Of a stretch of 64,000 nt of DNA, positions 35,940 to 45,514 are shown piece after piece (position 1 is the stretch's first letter; each line of letters opens with the position of its first letter). Source of the DNA: Tessaracoccus rhinocerotis. GTDB taxonomy: Bacteria > Actinomycetota > Actinomycetes > Propionibacteriales > Propionibacteriaceae. The notes under the pieces are model-generated. The model was not told where the DNA came from and made no database searches. It saw only the letters and a program-made list of their open reading frames with translations. The stretch is from positions 352,778 to 416,777 of the forward strand of contig NZ_VKKG01000004.1 in NCBI RefSeq assembly GCF_007197885.1. Direction: 5' to 3'. The translations under genes and the position numbers were made by a program.

Positions 35940-36820
35940 TCTATCCGCTCGTCAAGGAGATGGCTGCTGTCGGTGCCCCGGTGAGGGTGCCGGTGGCGGT
36001 CGCGTGCCGGATACTGGGATTCTCCAAACAGGGCTACTACAAGTGGCTCAAGCAGCCGATCTCGGTCCGTGAGGCCGAGGAACGTGAGTTGATCGCCGTG
36101 CTACGCAAGCTCCATGCCGACGACCCCGAGGGCGGCTACCGGGTGCTGGCCGATGACATCGGCGAGCTGGGTTACACGGTCTCGGAGCGTCGTGTGTGGC
36201 GGCTGTGCCGGGTCGCCGGTATCCAATCGGTCATCGTCACACGCACATCGCGCTACAAGAAGGCAGGGGCACCGGTCCACGATGACCTCGTGCAGCGTCA
36301 GTTCACCGCTGAGGGGCCCAACCAGTTGTGGCTCACCGACATCACCGAGCGCCGTACCCGTGAGGGAAAGGTGTATCTGTGTGCGATCAAGGATGTGTTC
36401 TCCAACCGGATCGTGGGCTACTCGATCGACTCGCGGATGAAGGCCCGGATCGCGGTCAACGCTCTTGAGATGGCCGTGGCTCACCGGGGGCAGCCGGCCG
36501 GGGTGATCGTGCACTCGGACCGAGGGTCCCAATTCAGGTCGAGGAAATTCTGCAAGGCCCTCAAACGTCACGGGCTCCGCGGCTCGATGGGCCGGGTCGG
36601 AGCCTGTGGCGACAACGCAGCGATGGAGTCATTCTTCGCCCTGCTGCAGAAAAACGTCCTCGACCGCCAACCCTGGACTACCCGCCACGAACTCCGCCTC
36701 GAGATCGTCTCGTGGATCGAGGGCAAGTACCACCGGAAACGTCGTCAACGACGCCTCGGGAAACTCACCCCCATCGAGTACGAACTCATCTACAACCCCG
36801 CCGCTACACTGGCGGCATAA
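35936..36820 (+). CDS. IS3-family transposase OrfB (DDE integrase)
   Basis: A 294-residue integrase-type catalytic subunit. The N-terminal HTH_21 region (CRILGFSKQGYYKW, YRVLADDIGELGYTVSERRVWRLC) is followed by the DDE core: Asp in WLTDITE, Asp in VIVHSDRGSQF and Glu in DNAAMESFFALLQKN. Full length, no internal stop. Confidence 0.95.
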   Translation: MIYPLVKEMAAVGAPVRVPVAVACRILGFSKQGYYKWLKQPISVREAEERELIAVLRKLHADDPEGGYRVLADDIGELGYTVSERRVWRLCRVAGIQSVIVTRTSRYKKAGAPVHDDLVQRQFTAEGPNQLWLTDITERRTREGKVYLCAIKDVFSNRIVGYSIDSRMKARIAVNALEMAVAHRGQPAGVIVHSDRGSQFRSRKFCKALKRHGLRGSMGRVGACGDNAAMESFFALLQKNVLDRQPWTTRHELRLEIVSWIEGKYHRKRRQRRLGKLTPIEYELIYNPAATLAA

Positions 36821-37078
36821 CCCCGGAGGTCAACCAAACCTTCAGCAGACCCGGTCCATCACCGCGGTGGCATGGGCCAGTTCCTCCGCGGCAGCCGTCT
36901 TGTAGCCGGTGAACCCATCCATGGCTACGACTTCGATCTGGTCACGCCAGGCTCGGGGGCGCTGAGCGAGCCAGGTCTTGAACACCTGCTTGGAGCGGCC
37001 CTCGATCATGTCCAACAGGCGTGCCGGGCCGGCGCCGTCCCTGGTCGGGGTCAGATCGATGACCACGGTGACGTACTT

Positions 37079-38526
37079 GGCGGGTTCAACTGGTCGTTGC
37101 AACACCGGGTTGGTGAAGCGAGCGTAGTTGATCTTCGAAGACTTCGGCTGGGGTTTTCCAGCCTAGGATCTTGCGGGGCCTGTTGTTGAGCGTGTAGGCG
37201 ACGGCCTCGAGGTCTTCAGCGGACCAGCGTGACAGGTCCGTGCCCTTGGGGAAGTACTGACGCAGTAGCCCGTTCGTGTTCTCGTTCGTCGGTCGCTGCC
37301 AAGGGGAATGCGGATCGGCGAAGAACACCTTGGTTCCCGTCTCGAGCGTGAACTGTGCGTGCCCGGCGAGTTCCTTCCCGCGATCCCAGGTGAGCGTCTT
37401 GCGGAGCTGCGCAGGAAGCGCCGTCATCGATGCCGTCAGAGCGGCGTTCATCGCGACGGCCCCGTAGCCGCCCAGAGATGGGCCGTTCTTCACAGATGGT
37501 TTCTCGCCCCACCCCTCCAGTCGTGGCAAGTGCACCAAGAGCGTTGAACGGCTGCTGCGTTCGACGAGCGTCCCGATCGCAGACCTGCCAGTACCGATGA
37601 TCAGGTCACCTTCCCAATGGCCAGGCATGGCCCGGTCCTGGGCCTCGGCGGGGCGCTCGCTGAGGACCACGGTGGCGGTGACGTGTCCCTGGGCCTTGTT
37701 CCGTGACCGGGCCCTGGGTTCTCGTAGTGCTCGCCCCGTGCGCAGACACGTGACCAGTTCGCGCTTGAGGGCACCACGGCCTTGGATGAACAGCGACTGG
37801 TAGATCGCCTCATGACTGATGCGCATGGACTCATCATCGGGGAACTCGAGCCTCAGACGTTGAGCAATCTGCTCCGGGCTCCAGGCCGTTGACCACCGCC
37901 GGTCCTGACGGCGGGGCTTGTTCAACCCCTTCCAAGGCGGTGTCCTGGGGCCGGCGACGGGGGTGCCGTCCGGGCGGCGGACGTTCCCGGCGAGCCGGTC
38001 TTGAACGTACTCGCGCAACCTAGGGTTCGTCACCAGCTTCGCCTGCTTTGGACGCTTGGCTGCGATCTCGGACTTCCACTGCGCGGTCGTGGCCCGATAC
38101 CCCGGGTTCGTAGATCGCGTGGCCGCGTTGCGGCGAAGCTCTCGGGAGATCGTCGAGGCATCCCGCCCAATCCGGCGACCGATCTCACGCGGGCCATGAC
38201 CCAGAGCTCTCAGGATCGCGATCTCTTCGCGCTCGACGAACGACAAATATCGGCCCGTCGGCTCGGCCAGAGTCATAGGAGGCATGCCGCCACCTTCACG
38301 GAACCAACGGCCCCCGATGACCTCCGACACGCCAACGGCCTCAGCGGCCTTGGCCGTGGGCAGGCCTTGCCCGATTCGCAGCCAGAACTCACGCTCAACC
38401 CGACGCGGGAAACCCCACCTGCCCGGCGAACGCATCTTCGGACGCTGAGCACGATCTGCAGCCTGCTGTCTTCTTGCCATCACACACCTCCGGAAAGAGG
38501 TGTTGCGACGACCGATTGAATCCGCC
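37079..38526 (-). mobile_element. IS30-family insertion sequence inside the ISL3 transposase
   Basis: The element is 1448 bp with terminal repeats GGCGGGTTCAACTGG and, from the other end, GGCGGATTCAATCGG (24 of 28 positions match). A 3-bp duplication CTT flanks it (37076-37078 and 38527-38529). It holds one complete transposase gene. Confidence 0.92.
37086..38480 (-). CDS. IS30-family transposase
   Basis: A protein of 464 residues from the ATG at 38480, chosen because GGAGGTG lies just upstream. An N-terminal region is followed by the HTH_38 domain (EREEIAILRALGHGPREIGRR) and the DDE core with Asp in GHWEGDLIIG, Asp in TLTWDRGKELAGH and Glu in RPTNENTNGLLRQYFPKG, all typical of IS30. Intact. 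Confidence 0.95.
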   Translation of the reverse strand: MARRQQAADRAQRPKMRSPGRWGFPRRVEREFWLRIGQGLPTAKAAEAVGVSEVIGGRWFREGGGMPPMTLAEPTGRYLSFVEREEIAILRALGHGPREIGRRIGRDASTISRELRRNAATRSTNPGYRATTAQWKSEIAAKRPKQAKLVTNPRLREYVQDRLAGNVRRPDGTPVAGPRTPPWKGLNKPRRQDRRWSTAWSPEQIAQRLRLEFPDDESMRISHEAIYQSLFIQGRGALKRELVTCLRTGRALREPRARSRNKAQGHVTATVVLSERPAEAQDRAMPGHWEGDLIIGTGRSAIGTLVERSSRSTLLVHLPRLEGWGEKPSVKNGPSLGGYGAVAMNAALTASMTALPAQLRKTLTWDRGKELAGHAQFTLETGTKVFFADPHSPWQRPTNENTNGLLRQYFPKGTDLSRWSAEDLEAVAYTLNNRPRKILGWKTPAEVFEDQLRSLHQPGVATTS

Positions 38527-39234
38527 CTTGTCGCCGTGACGGGTGTGCCGCCACACGTGCTCATCGACGCCGAGCACATGGACGCCGTCGAAACGCCGCG
38601 GATCGTTGATCAGGACCCGCTTTCCCTCGGCCAGGACGGCGTCGTTGGCGGTGTTCCACGACACTGCCAGCCCTTCGGCGATCCGGGCTACGGTCAGATG
38701 CGCGACCACGAGTCCTTCCAACGCCCACCGCAACGCCCGTCGGGACAACTTCGCCCGCGGCTCGGCGGCTCTGCTCATGTCCTGACGCCACACATGCCCG
38801 CACTCGCCGCAGCGGTAGCGACGCACGGTGACGAGCAAGATGGTGGGTCGCCAGCCGAACGGCTCGTGCGCCAGACGACGCACCACGGTGCCACGTGGCG
38901 TTCCCTCGCAGCCGCACCGCCGGCACCACTGGTCCGGCTCAACGACCCGGCAGGCCAACACGGCCCGCTTCGGCTCGATCTGTTGGCCGACGACCTCCAG
39001 GCCGAGCTCGTCGAGGCGGGTGAACGTGGTCAGGTTGGGGCGCGTGAAGGTAGCGTGAGGCACGTCGAGGTCTTCCGGATGGTGAGTGTGAGAACTTCCA
39101 TCTTCGGGAGGCCTCGACCCTCATCCGCGGACCGACGCGCCGCCGTGATCACCCCGCCTCTACACCCTCAAATGTGATGAGCCAGTTTGGTGATCGGACG
39201 TATGCGCGCCGCGGTCCTGCGGAAGGATGAACTC

Positions 39235-40007
39235 ATGAGTGAGTGGATCGACCCCGACCTGGACTTCGCGAGCCACTACGACCGCGAAGGCGACCCCGAC
39301 CGAGACTGCGAACGGTTGTACTTGTGGCATCAGGCCCTGTGCAGCCGTCCGGTTGACGGGGTCGGGCCGTTCGAGATCGAAGTCAGCCACGACTGGTCTT
39401 ACGGGTTGATGCTCCGCTCCCCGGACGGGGCCGCGTTCCGGCTGGGCAGCGACGCCATCATCCCCACGTGGTCGACGCCAGGGTGGACCTACAGGTTCCC
39501 ACCGGACTTGGTCGCGGAGATTCAGCGCGACGTTGATGGCTTCCTTCGCGTTGCGTCGACTTTCGGTGCTTACGTCTTGTTCCCCCGCAACGGGTTGGGT
39601 CAGACCGGTCCCACCATCAATCAGGCCCGGGGTGTGCACCCGCAGATCGCGGATCGGTTCGATCTCACGCTGGAGTGCATTCGCCGGCACTACCTAGACC
39701 CGCGATGGAAAGCCCGCTGGCGAATCGGCTCAACTACTACAGCGACTTCTTCGAACTGTTCGGAGATTTCGATACGTACCTTCGCTTCTTTCTCCTGGAC
39801 GATTTGGTGACCGCCGACAGGGCCTCGGTTCGGTCCTTCTTGGATGGGGAAGCTGTGACTTCATTCCCAGCACCCGCCTTCGTGGTCACTCCCTCGGAGT
39901 ACACGGCCTATCGGGTCAACAGCATGAGGTTCGTTCAAGCACGGAACGATCGCATCCGACGACTCCGCCTCTCAAGCAGGCCGAGTAGCTCCGCGCAGAC
40001 TCACTGA
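39235..40007 (+). pseudogene. Conserved hypothetical (DUF6994-like), frameshifted
   Basis: The first frame starts MSEWIDPDLDFASHYDREGD (GGAAGGA upstream) and reaches IRRHYLDPR. From about 39705 the sense continues in another frame, ESPLANRLNYYSDFFELFGDF, up to 40007. Together they would form about 257 residues; a single missing base near 39701-39707 explains the break. The pattern reminds me of a family named DUF6994, but I cannot check. The 5' side abuts the ISL3 insertion, which probably removed or separated its promoter. Confidence 0.6.
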
Positions 40008-40060
40008 TCTGCCGCGTGGAGGGGTCCGAATGCCGAGTGCGATCCTCGCGCAGCGACTCG

Positions 40061-40591
40061 CTAGGGGAGATTCGAGGCCTCGACGTCTCCAGAAAGCCAA
40101 TCCAACACGGCTGCCGAGGCATCACGCCCGAGCGTTCCGCCGCACCCACTGACGTCAGCCCAGATGCGGGCTTGCTCACCGGCGGGGTTCTGAAAGATCA
40201 GGACGAACTGCGGCCCCAGGTCCGCAGGACACTCAATATCCCCGGTCGGAGGTAGGTGATCAGGCTGTGACTGGACGAACGCCACGAGATGGTCCACACG
40301 TACCTCCAGAGGTGCCCCGTGGTACGCATCCAAAATGTCCCCAACCCGTTCGGCGTCAGGGCAGATGATCACCCGAGCAGAATCGGTTGGGACTTCCGAG
40401 GGCTGCTGGTGGTGCTCGAAACGCACTTGCTGGCACCCTTCGGCGGCGGGAGTCGCTGGGGCGGGAGTAGGCCTTCCTGGAACGTTGCCTATCGGACTCT
40501 GGGAGTCACCGGGCACGCAGGCGACCAGCGAGACGATTGCCAGCATGCAGCCGCCTAGGCAGGTCACGATTCGTCGACGGCGATAGCTCAT
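40061..40591 (-). CDS. Predicted lipoprotein, 176 aa
   Basis: Start MSYRRRRIVTCLGG, lipobox SLVAC, then a Pro/Ala linker and a beta-rich acidic domain (VIICPDAERVGDILDAYHG, QFVLIFQNPAG, ending CGGTLGRD). GGGAGGA lies before the ATG. The Cys in IICPD and two later Cys may form disulfides outside the cell. No family recognised. It is divergent from the gene at 40761, and a run of 33 G lies between them. Confidence 0.65.
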   Translation of the reverse strand: MSYRRRRIVTCLGGCMLAIVSLVACVPGDSQSPIGNVPGRPTPAPATPAAEGCQQVRFEHHQQPSEVPTDSARVIICPDAERVGDILDAYHGAPLEVRVDHLVAFVQSQPDHLPPTGDIECPADLGPQFVLIFQNPAGEQARIWADVSGCGGTLGRDASAAVLDWLSGDVEASNLP

Positions 40592-40677
40592 GCCGCATCC
40601 TCCCACGAGCGGCGAGCCAGCGACCTGGGATCGGATCGCGGTCCACAACGCAGGTGGCGGCCGCCGGGCCGCTAACG

Positions 40678-40714
<37 letters not shown>

Positions 40715-40760
40715 ATGGCGGCTACGGCCAGGCCTACGCTTCTTGTGGAGAGGTCGGAGC

Positions 40761-42248
40761 ATGTTCGCAAGAATCACCGGGCGCGACATCCGCCAGCGCT
40801 TGGACCGCGACGCAGCGGCACTGACGCCGCCGTCACCCGGTCCCGCCGTGACAGAGGAGTGGGTTGCGTCGCTGCCAGAGGTCGTCCAGCGGTACTTCCG
40901 CATCATGGGTGTACTCGGACGCCCCGCCGTCTCGTCGTTCCGTGCGCACCTGACCGGCCGGTTCCGGCTGCGGGAGGGGCAACAGTTCATGCCCGTGCAG
41001 GTGTGGCAGTACAGCACGGTGGACCCGATCGCGCGGCTGTTCTGGATGCGGATCTCGATGGCCGGTGGCGTGCTTCCCATGGTGGGGCTCGACAGTTACG
41101 TCGAGGGCCGGGGCCGCATGCGCGGCAGACTTCTGGACACGTTCGTCGTGGCAGACGGCGTGGGCGAGGCGTTCGACGTCGGCGAGCTCACCACTTGGCT
41201 GAACGACGCCGTGATGCTCTCGCCATCGATGCTGCTGACCGCCGGTGCCGAGTTCGATGAGGTTGACGAGCGCTGCTTCGACGTCAGCCTCTCCGACGCC
41301 GGCCGGACGGTGCGTGCCCGTGTCGTCGTCGACGACGCCGGTCTGCCCGTCGACTTCCACACCGAGGACCGCTGGGCCGACCTCCCCGGCGGGCCGGTGC
41401 GCTCGCCGTGGTCCACCCCGGTTGAGGGATGGCAGCACTCGGACGGGCGGCCGCTGCCCAAGCGAGCGTCGGCGGTCTGGCACCTCCCCGATGGCGACCT
41501 CACCTACGCGATCCTCGACTTCGGGGCGGAGGCGGTCGAGGAGAACCCCGTCCTCATCCCTCCGGCACGCGCCACCCGCCCGTTGGGCGCGACGATGGAA
41601 GCCGCCGGGGGAGCGGTGGCCATCGTCGCCACCCTCATCGGCTCGCCGCTGCTGCGCTCCCGGTACAACCGGTGGGGCGCGACGGAGGCCGAGTGCCGCG
41701 CGGCCCTGCCGGGCGACGAGCTCGTTCCCGACCCTCGGATGGAGTCCACGCGCGCCATCACCATCGACGCGCCCCCGGACGCGGTGTGGCCGTGGCTGGC
41801 GCAGCTGGGTCAGGGCCGCGGTGGCCTCTACAGCTACGACGCCCTCGAGAACCTCCTTGGTCTGCAAATCCACAGCGCCGACCGGATCCTGCCGCAGCAC
41901 CAGGACGTCGTACCCGGGGACACAGTCCGGCTGGGCAAGCCCGGCTCACCGTGCTTCAGCGTCGCCTCGGTGGAGGCCGAGCGCTCACTGGTGCTCGTCA
42001 GCGCCCAGCCCGCATCCGGCGAGCCGGTCCCGACGCCGGTGCGCGACGGCTCCGGCGCCACGTGGCAGTGGGTGCTGCAGCCGACGGAGGGTGGGCGTGC
42101 CACCAGGTTGGTGACCCGGCAGCGCAACACGCACCCCGACTCCCAGCGGTTGCTGTGGGGAATCGTCGAGCCCATCGGATTCGTCATGGAGCGCAGAATG
42201 CTGCAGGGCATCAAGTCTCGCTCCGAGCGAAGGGCACGAGTCCGATGA
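40761..42248 (+). CDS. DUF6544-like / SRPBCC two-domain protein
   Basis: A protein of 495 residues from the ATG at 40761 (GGAG-type box). The first half matches the DUF6544 pattern ([51 protein letters not shown]). A short hydrophobic stretch follows near residue 285, then an SRPBCC/polyketide-cyclase-like domain ([40 protein letters not shown]). It probably binds a hydrophobic ligand; function unknown. The frame stays open upstream through the G-run to 40590, but no ribosome-binding site supports a start there. It overlaps the next gene by ATGA. Confidence 0.7.
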   Translation: MFARITGRDIRQRLDRDAAALTPPSPGPAVTEEWVASLPEVVQRYFRIMGVLGRPAVSSFRAHLTGRFRLREGQQFMPVQVWQYSTVDPIARLFWMRISMAGGVLPMVGLDSYVEGRGRMRGRLLDTFVVADGVGEAFDVGELTTWLNDAVMLSPSMLLTAGAEFDEVDERCFDVSLSDAGRTVRARVVVDDAGLPVDFHTEDRWADLPGGPVRSPWSTPVEGWQHSDGRPLPKRASAVWHLPDGDLTYAILDFGAEAVEENPVLIPPARATRPLGATMEAAGGAVAIVATLIGSPLLRSRYNRWGATEAECRAALPGDELVPDPRMESTRAITIDAPPDAVWPWLAQLGQGRGGLYSYDALENLLGLQIHSADRILPQHQDVVPGDTVRLGKPGSPCFSVASVEAERSLVLVSAQPASGEPVPTPVRDGSGATWQWVLQPTEGGRATRLVTRQRNTHPDSQRLLWGIVEPIGFVMERRMLQGIKSRSERRARVR

Positions 42249-42970
42249 CCCGGCCCGGGGGTGCACAGGGCCCGGCCCCGTCGTGGAGGAGCCTCTATAG
42301 GGTCGGGGCAGTGTCGGCGCTGCTGTTCGTGATCATGGTGCTGGTGCCCGTGACGCTGCTGTTCGTGGCCCCCGTCCCACCGACCGACGGTCGCGCGTTG
42401 CTGGAGTACATCGACTCGAACAAGGCGGTCTACCTCACCCAACTGGTGTCGTTCGTCGGGCTGGCGGTTCCTGCGATGCTGGTCTTCGCGGCCCTCGCCG
42501 TCGCTGTGAAGGGGGTCGACAAGAGCGTCGCGGCCATCGGGGGACTGCTCGGGGCCGCCTCCGAGATCATCGCCTTGGCCCTGGGAAGCAGCCCGCAGTC
42601 GTTGCACGGCGGTCTGGTGGTCCTGAGTTCGGCATACCGGGAAGCGGACTCGGAGGAGCAGCGGGCTGGCCTTGTCTCCGCCGCTGATGCCCTGATCGCG
42701 ACGACGAATGCCGTGTCCTGGGGCGGTGTCCTGACTGCGGCGGGCATCCTGATCCTGTCGTTGCTCGTGCGCCGTGCGGGTCTGGGGCGCGCCGTCGCCG
42801 TCGTTGGAGTTGTGACCGGGCTACTCGGGATCGTGAGCGAGGCGCTGCGTCCCTTCCTCGGCGCCGGCTACATGATCTACGGCCTGCTCCTGCCCACCTG
42901 GTTCGCCATGGTGGGTTGGCAGCTGTTCACGATGACGCGCCCGGTGCGCCGTCGAGCCAGTCGGCCATGA
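42245..42970 (+). CDS. DUF4386-like integral membrane protein
   Basis: A 241-residue protein with six or seven hydrophobic segments and the pattern of DUF4386 proteins (GGLLGAASEIIALALG, WGGVLTAAGILILSLLVRR, GAGYMIYGLLLPTWFAMVGW). It is coupled to the upstream gene by ATGA. Its 3' end overlaps the end of the convergent hydrolase gene by 44 bases. Confidence 0.7.
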   Translation: MTRPGGAQGPAPSWRSLYRVGAVSALLFVIMVLVPVTLLFVAPVPPTDGRALLEYIDSNKAVYLTQLVSFVGLAVPAMLVFAALAVAVKGVDKSVAAIGGLLGAASEIIALALGSSPQSLHGGLVVLSSAYREADSEEQRAGLVSAADALIATTNAVSWGGVLTAAGILILSLLVRRAGLGRAVAVVGVVTGLLGIVSEALRPFLGAGYMIYGLLLPTWFAMVGWQLFTMTRPVRRRASRP

Positions 42971-44066
42971 CTCGCAGGGCCAGGCGAAGATTGCCCATCT
43001 GGCAGTGGTTCTCGGCATGCTCGGCAGAGGAGAAGATGCGACCGCTCAACGACTTGGCGTTGACCATCGCCACCCGCTGCAGGTGAAAGAGCTTCAACGG
43101 TTGGAACCGATCCTTCTCCCCGCCCATCAGAAGGACGTCCTGGTCGACCAGCTCGGAGCTCAGGTGGCGTTCGTTCATCCCCAACAGCCACTGCACGGCC
43201 GCTGACGGCTCCGCGTCCAGTTGGTTGGTCATGAACAACGCTTGCCGCACCGTGTGGCGCAGCACCGGGAACGCCCGCATCCGCAGGCGAATCGACCAGT
43301 TCAGCAGGGCTGGTCGGGCCAACATCTCTCGCAGTATCCGACGCAGCACCGGCCCTGCCGCCGCGACGAGGTCGTACAGCGGCGGGTCCACGATCAGCCG
43401 GGTGATCCGCTTGTCGAACGCCGCCGCCCGCACGCACCAGTAGCCGCCGAACGAGATCCCCAGTAGGGCCACATCCTCCAGCCCGTAGTGGTCCAGGACC
43501 GCACCAGTGGGCTTCTCCCAGTCGTGGTCGTGGGCCAGGCCGTGCACGCGGTGGGCCGCCCCCTGTCCGGGACCCTCGAAGGCGACGACGTCGTATCCCC
43601 GGTCGGCCAGCACCCGCCAGAAGCAGAAGAACTCCTCCATGAACGAGTCGAACCCGCCGTGGGCGACCACTGTTCCCCGACGGTGGCCAACTGCGCGCAG
43701 ACGAAGCGTGGGCAGGTGGCCGGCCCCGTAGGGCACCAGTCCACGCTCGAAGCCCTCGTCGGCGAATCCCCGGTCGAATGCCTCCACGAAGCGCCCGTAC
43801 AGGACCGACTTGTCGGGGTCGGCGGGATCGGTCAGGAACTCTGCGGCCCTGAACGCGAACGCCGCGTTGCGCCAACGTCCCTCTCGCACGGCGGCTTCGG
43901 CCAGCTTGGTGAACACCGGCTTGTTGTCGGCCACTCGGCGGATCTCGCGGCCGGCGGTCTCGAGATCCTGCAGCCGTGAGTACCCGAGCGAGTACCACCG
44001 GTTCAACTGGTAGTTCACGAACCCGTTCCTGCTGAAGCGTCTGAACCCCACCGGGAGCTCGACCAT
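42927..44066 (-). CDS. Alpha/beta hydrolase (dipeptidyl aminopeptidase/acylaminoacyl-peptidase-like)
   Basis: A protein of 379 residues from the ATG at 44066 (MVELPVGFRRF). An N-terminal helical part (about 130 residues) is followed by the hydrolase core: VVAHGGFDS (oxyanion), VVAFEGPGQG, nucleophile elbow GISFGGYW (Ser), DVLLMGGEKDRF (Asp) and SSAEHAENHCQMG (His). Architecture resembles FrsA-type or 2,6-dihydropseudooxynicotine-type hydrolases with an N-terminal cap. No signal peptide. Substrate not predictable. Confidence 0.8.
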   Translation of the reverse strand: MVELPVGFRRFSRNGFVNYQLNRWYSLGYSRLQDLETAGREIRRVADNKPVFTKLAEAAVREGRWRNAAFAFRAAEFLTDPADPDKSVLYGRFVEAFDRGFADEGFERGLVPYGAGHLPTLRLRAVGHRRGTVVAHGGFDSFMEEFFCFWRVLADRGYDVVAFEGPGQGAAHRVHGLAHDHDWEKPTGAVLDHYGLEDVALLGISFGGYWCVRAAAFDKRITRLIVDPPLYDLVAAAGPVLRRILREMLARPALLNWSIRLRMRAFPVLRHTVRQALFMTNQLDAEPSAAVQWLLGMNERHLSSELVDQDVLLMGGEKDRFQPLKLFHLQRVAMVNAKSLSGRIFSSAEHAENHCQMGNLRLALRVMADWLDGAPGASS

Positions 44067-44103
44067 CCGACACCTGCTCTCCCGGACCGCCGGCCCGACT
44101 CTG

Positions 44104-44805
44104 TCAATCGTGCTGGACGTCGACGACGATGCGGGCGGGGTCGGACAACGCGAACACCCGGTAGGCGGTCTCCTCGTCGAGCCCGATGACGATCTGCTGC
44201 TGGCCCTCGAACAGGCCGCCGAACACCACCTCGGTGACCACCTCCAGGCCCTCGCCCGGGACGGTGTCGCCGGAGTAGCGCTCCGGGGACTCATTGGCCC
44301 AGTCGATGCCGTTCACCCCGAGCTGCAGGAAGGCATCCCCCTCGACGTCGAGTGGGTTCCCGGTCGGGTCCTCGATGGCCTCCTCGGTGTAGCCGGCGAA
44401 CCAGCCGAGGGTGGGGTCGGCGCCTGTGAGTTCCAGAACGATGCGGTCGTACCCGTCGTGGGTGCCGACGCGGACGCCGGTGATTTCCTGCGCGGTGTCC
44501 GGGGGCTGCGACGGCGGGCCCTGGCTCGAGGGTGCGGTGAGCCAGGGGTGGACTGATTCGACGTCGTCGGGCTCCGTCGCGGTCGGCGAGGGTGCCTCAC
44601 CGGTTGCCGTCTGGGCGGGGGTGGTCTCGTCTGGGGTGGTGGGGGTCGCCGTCGTCGGCTCCTCGGATGAGGTCGTGGCTGGCGAGGTCTCCGCGCTCGT
44701 AGCCGTCAGCGACGGCGTCGGTTCCTCTGGAGGGGGAGCGGGCGCATCAGTGCAGCCGGCGAGTGCCAACGCCACGCCGATCATCGCCGCCCCCGTGCGC
44801 CTCAT
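44104..44805 (-). CDS. AMIN-like domain lipoprotein
   Basis: A protein of 233 residues from MRRTGAAMIG. Lipobox LALAGC, then a Thr/Ser/Pro/Glu-rich linker of about 80 residues, then an AMIN-like beta-sandwich (GVRVGTHDGYDRIVLELTG, GWFAGYTEEA, VFALSDPARIVVDVQ). Such actinobacterial lipoproteins sit at the cell envelope; the domain may bind peptidoglycan or polysaccharide. It starts on the far side of the PIN-toxin gene's stop, 43 bases away, on the same strand. Confidence 0.75.
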   Translation of the reverse strand: MRRTGAAMIGVALALAGCTDAPAPPPEEPTPSLTATSAETSPATTSSEEPTTATPTTPDETTPAQTATGEAPSPTATEPDDVESVHPWLTAPSSQGPPSQPPDTAQEITGVRVGTHDGYDRIVLELTGADPTLGWFAGYTEEAIEDPTGNPLDVEGDAFLQLGVNGIDWANESPERYSGDTVPGEGLEVVTEVVFGGLFEGQQQIVIGLDEETAYRVFALSDPARIVVDVQHD

Positions 44806-44848
44806 CACCCAAGAATACGCCCGCAGGAGACGGACCAACAGGCCCGAA

Positions 44849-45259
44849 TCAACCCCACGGGTTGATGCAGGTCAGTCCGAGCGGTTGGAAGTGCTTGGTG
44901 TTGCGGGTGACAAGCGTCATCTGGTTCGTTTCGGTGACAGCGGCGATCAACGCGTCATCGTATGGAGCGTGCTCAGGCACTCGGTACGTGCTGAGGCGAC
45001 GCGCTGCAGGGAGGTCGAATGGGAGCACACGACCTGCGAAAGCAGGTAGGACGCGTTCCTCGAACCACCGTCTCAGAACTTCGCCCTGCCGGGGATCCTC
45101 GCGTTCCTTCCTGGCGACACCTACCTCGATCTCCACCATCGTCAAGGCTGTGACGAAGAGCTCTGCAACTGGAACGGAGGCTGCCCAGGCTTCTGCCAGT
45201 GGTTCGCGGCCTCGTAGCCTCAGCGCCGAGACGACGTCGGTGTCCAGCACGTAGTTCAT
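44849..45259 (-). CDS. vapC: PIN-domain RNase toxin (VapC/FitB type)
   Basis: A 136-residue PIN protein. The acidic active site can be placed: Asp in YVLDTD, Glu in [10 protein letters not shown] and Asp in [20 protein letters not shown] is typical of the last strand. It overlaps the antitoxin by ATGA. It probably cleaves tRNA or rRNA when free of its partner; target not predictable. Confidence 0.88.
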   Translation of the reverse strand: MNYVLDTDVVSALRLRGREPLAEAWAASVPVAELFVTALTMVEIEVGVARKEREDPRQGEVLRRWFEERVLPAFAGRVLPFDLPAARRLSTYRVPEHAPYDDALIAAVTETNQMTLVTRNTKHFQPLGLTCINPWG

Positions 45260-45483
45260 AGGTCCGTCGTTCGGGTGCCCAGCCCCAGCCTCTGCGGGGT
45301 GAACTCGATGTCGGCCCCTTCGTCGCTGGCGAGCAGATCCACCAAGGATTCTGGCTGGTGTTGGAGCGCGTCGGCGAGGATGCGTCGGACCTCCGCCTCC
45401 ATCGACCGGTGGTGCTGTTCTGCGTGTCGTCTGAGAGCCGCCTTCGTGCCGGGAGGCAGATTCCTGATGAGTATCTGTTCCAT
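45256..45483 (-). CDS. FitA/VapB-like ribbon-helix-helix antitoxin
   Basis: A 75-residue protein starting [21 protein letters not shown], then [15 protein letters not shown]: the FitA-like ribbon-helix-helix DNA-binding domain. The C-terminus ([13 protein letters not shown]) should wrap the toxin. AGGAGG lies before the ATG. It should repress its own operon through the GATATC palindromes just upstream. Confidence 0.85.
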   Translation of the reverse strand: MEQILIRNLPPGTKAALRRHAEQHHRSMEAEVRRILADALQHQPESLVDLLASDEGADIEFTPQRLGLGTRTTDL

Positions 45484-45493
45484 CGTGACCTCC

Positions 45494-45514
45494 TGATATC
45501 ACGACAAGGATATC
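45494..45514 (-). promoter_or_regulatory. Tandem GATATC operator of the toxin-antitoxin operon
   Basis: A perfect 8-bp palindrome TGATATCA (45494-45501) and a second GATATC (45509-45514) lie 11-30 bases before the antitoxin ATG. Two such sites 14 bp apart suit an RHH tetramer. The distal site overlaps the last codons and stop of the GH10 gene, so the operator lies partly in coding DNA. Confidence 0.6.

Larger units (their letters stand above)
35571..36852 (+). mobile_element. IS3-family insertion sequence inside the ISL3 transposase
   Basis: The element is 1282 bp. Ends read GGGACTGCCGAAGGTTTGG and, from the right, GGGTCTGCTGAAGGTTTGG. A 3-bp duplication GGT flanks it (35568-35570, 36853-36855). 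It carries two overlapping genes, orfA and orfB, both intact, so it may still be active. Confidence 0.92.
35020..39063 (-). pseudogene. ISL3 transposase, split into three pieces
   Basis: Pieces are 38530-39063 (N-terminal zinc-binding part CRRCGCEG, CGECGHVW and the HTH region), 36853-37078 (catalytic core YVTVVIDLTPTRDG, VAMDGFTGYKT) and 35020-35567 (PFHVVRLAGEAL to the end). Joined, they total 1308 bases, an uninterrupted frame of 435 residues plus stop. The breaks are exactly at the two inserted elements, so both insertions are secondary and nothing else was lost. Confidence 0.92.
35013..39183. mobile_element. ISL3-family insertion sequence, interrupted by an IS3 and an IS30 element
   Basis: Terminal inverted repeats start GGCTCTTCACA (35013) and, from the other end, GGCTCATCACA (39183), matching at 20 of 24 positions. 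An 8-bp target duplication AGTTTGGT flanks it at 35005-35012 and 39184-39191, the length usual for ISL3. Removing the inner IS3 and IS30 elements with one copy of each target duplication leaves 1435 bp, a normal ISL3 size. It landed upstream of the gene at 39235. Since its transposase is cut twice, it cannot move by its own enzyme. Confidence 0.93.

Noticed and set aside
35637..36820. Independent integrase of a genomic island
   Set aside because: The gene pair has standard IS3 OrfA/OrfB layout with terminal repeats and a 3-bp target duplication; no tRNA attachment site is nearby.
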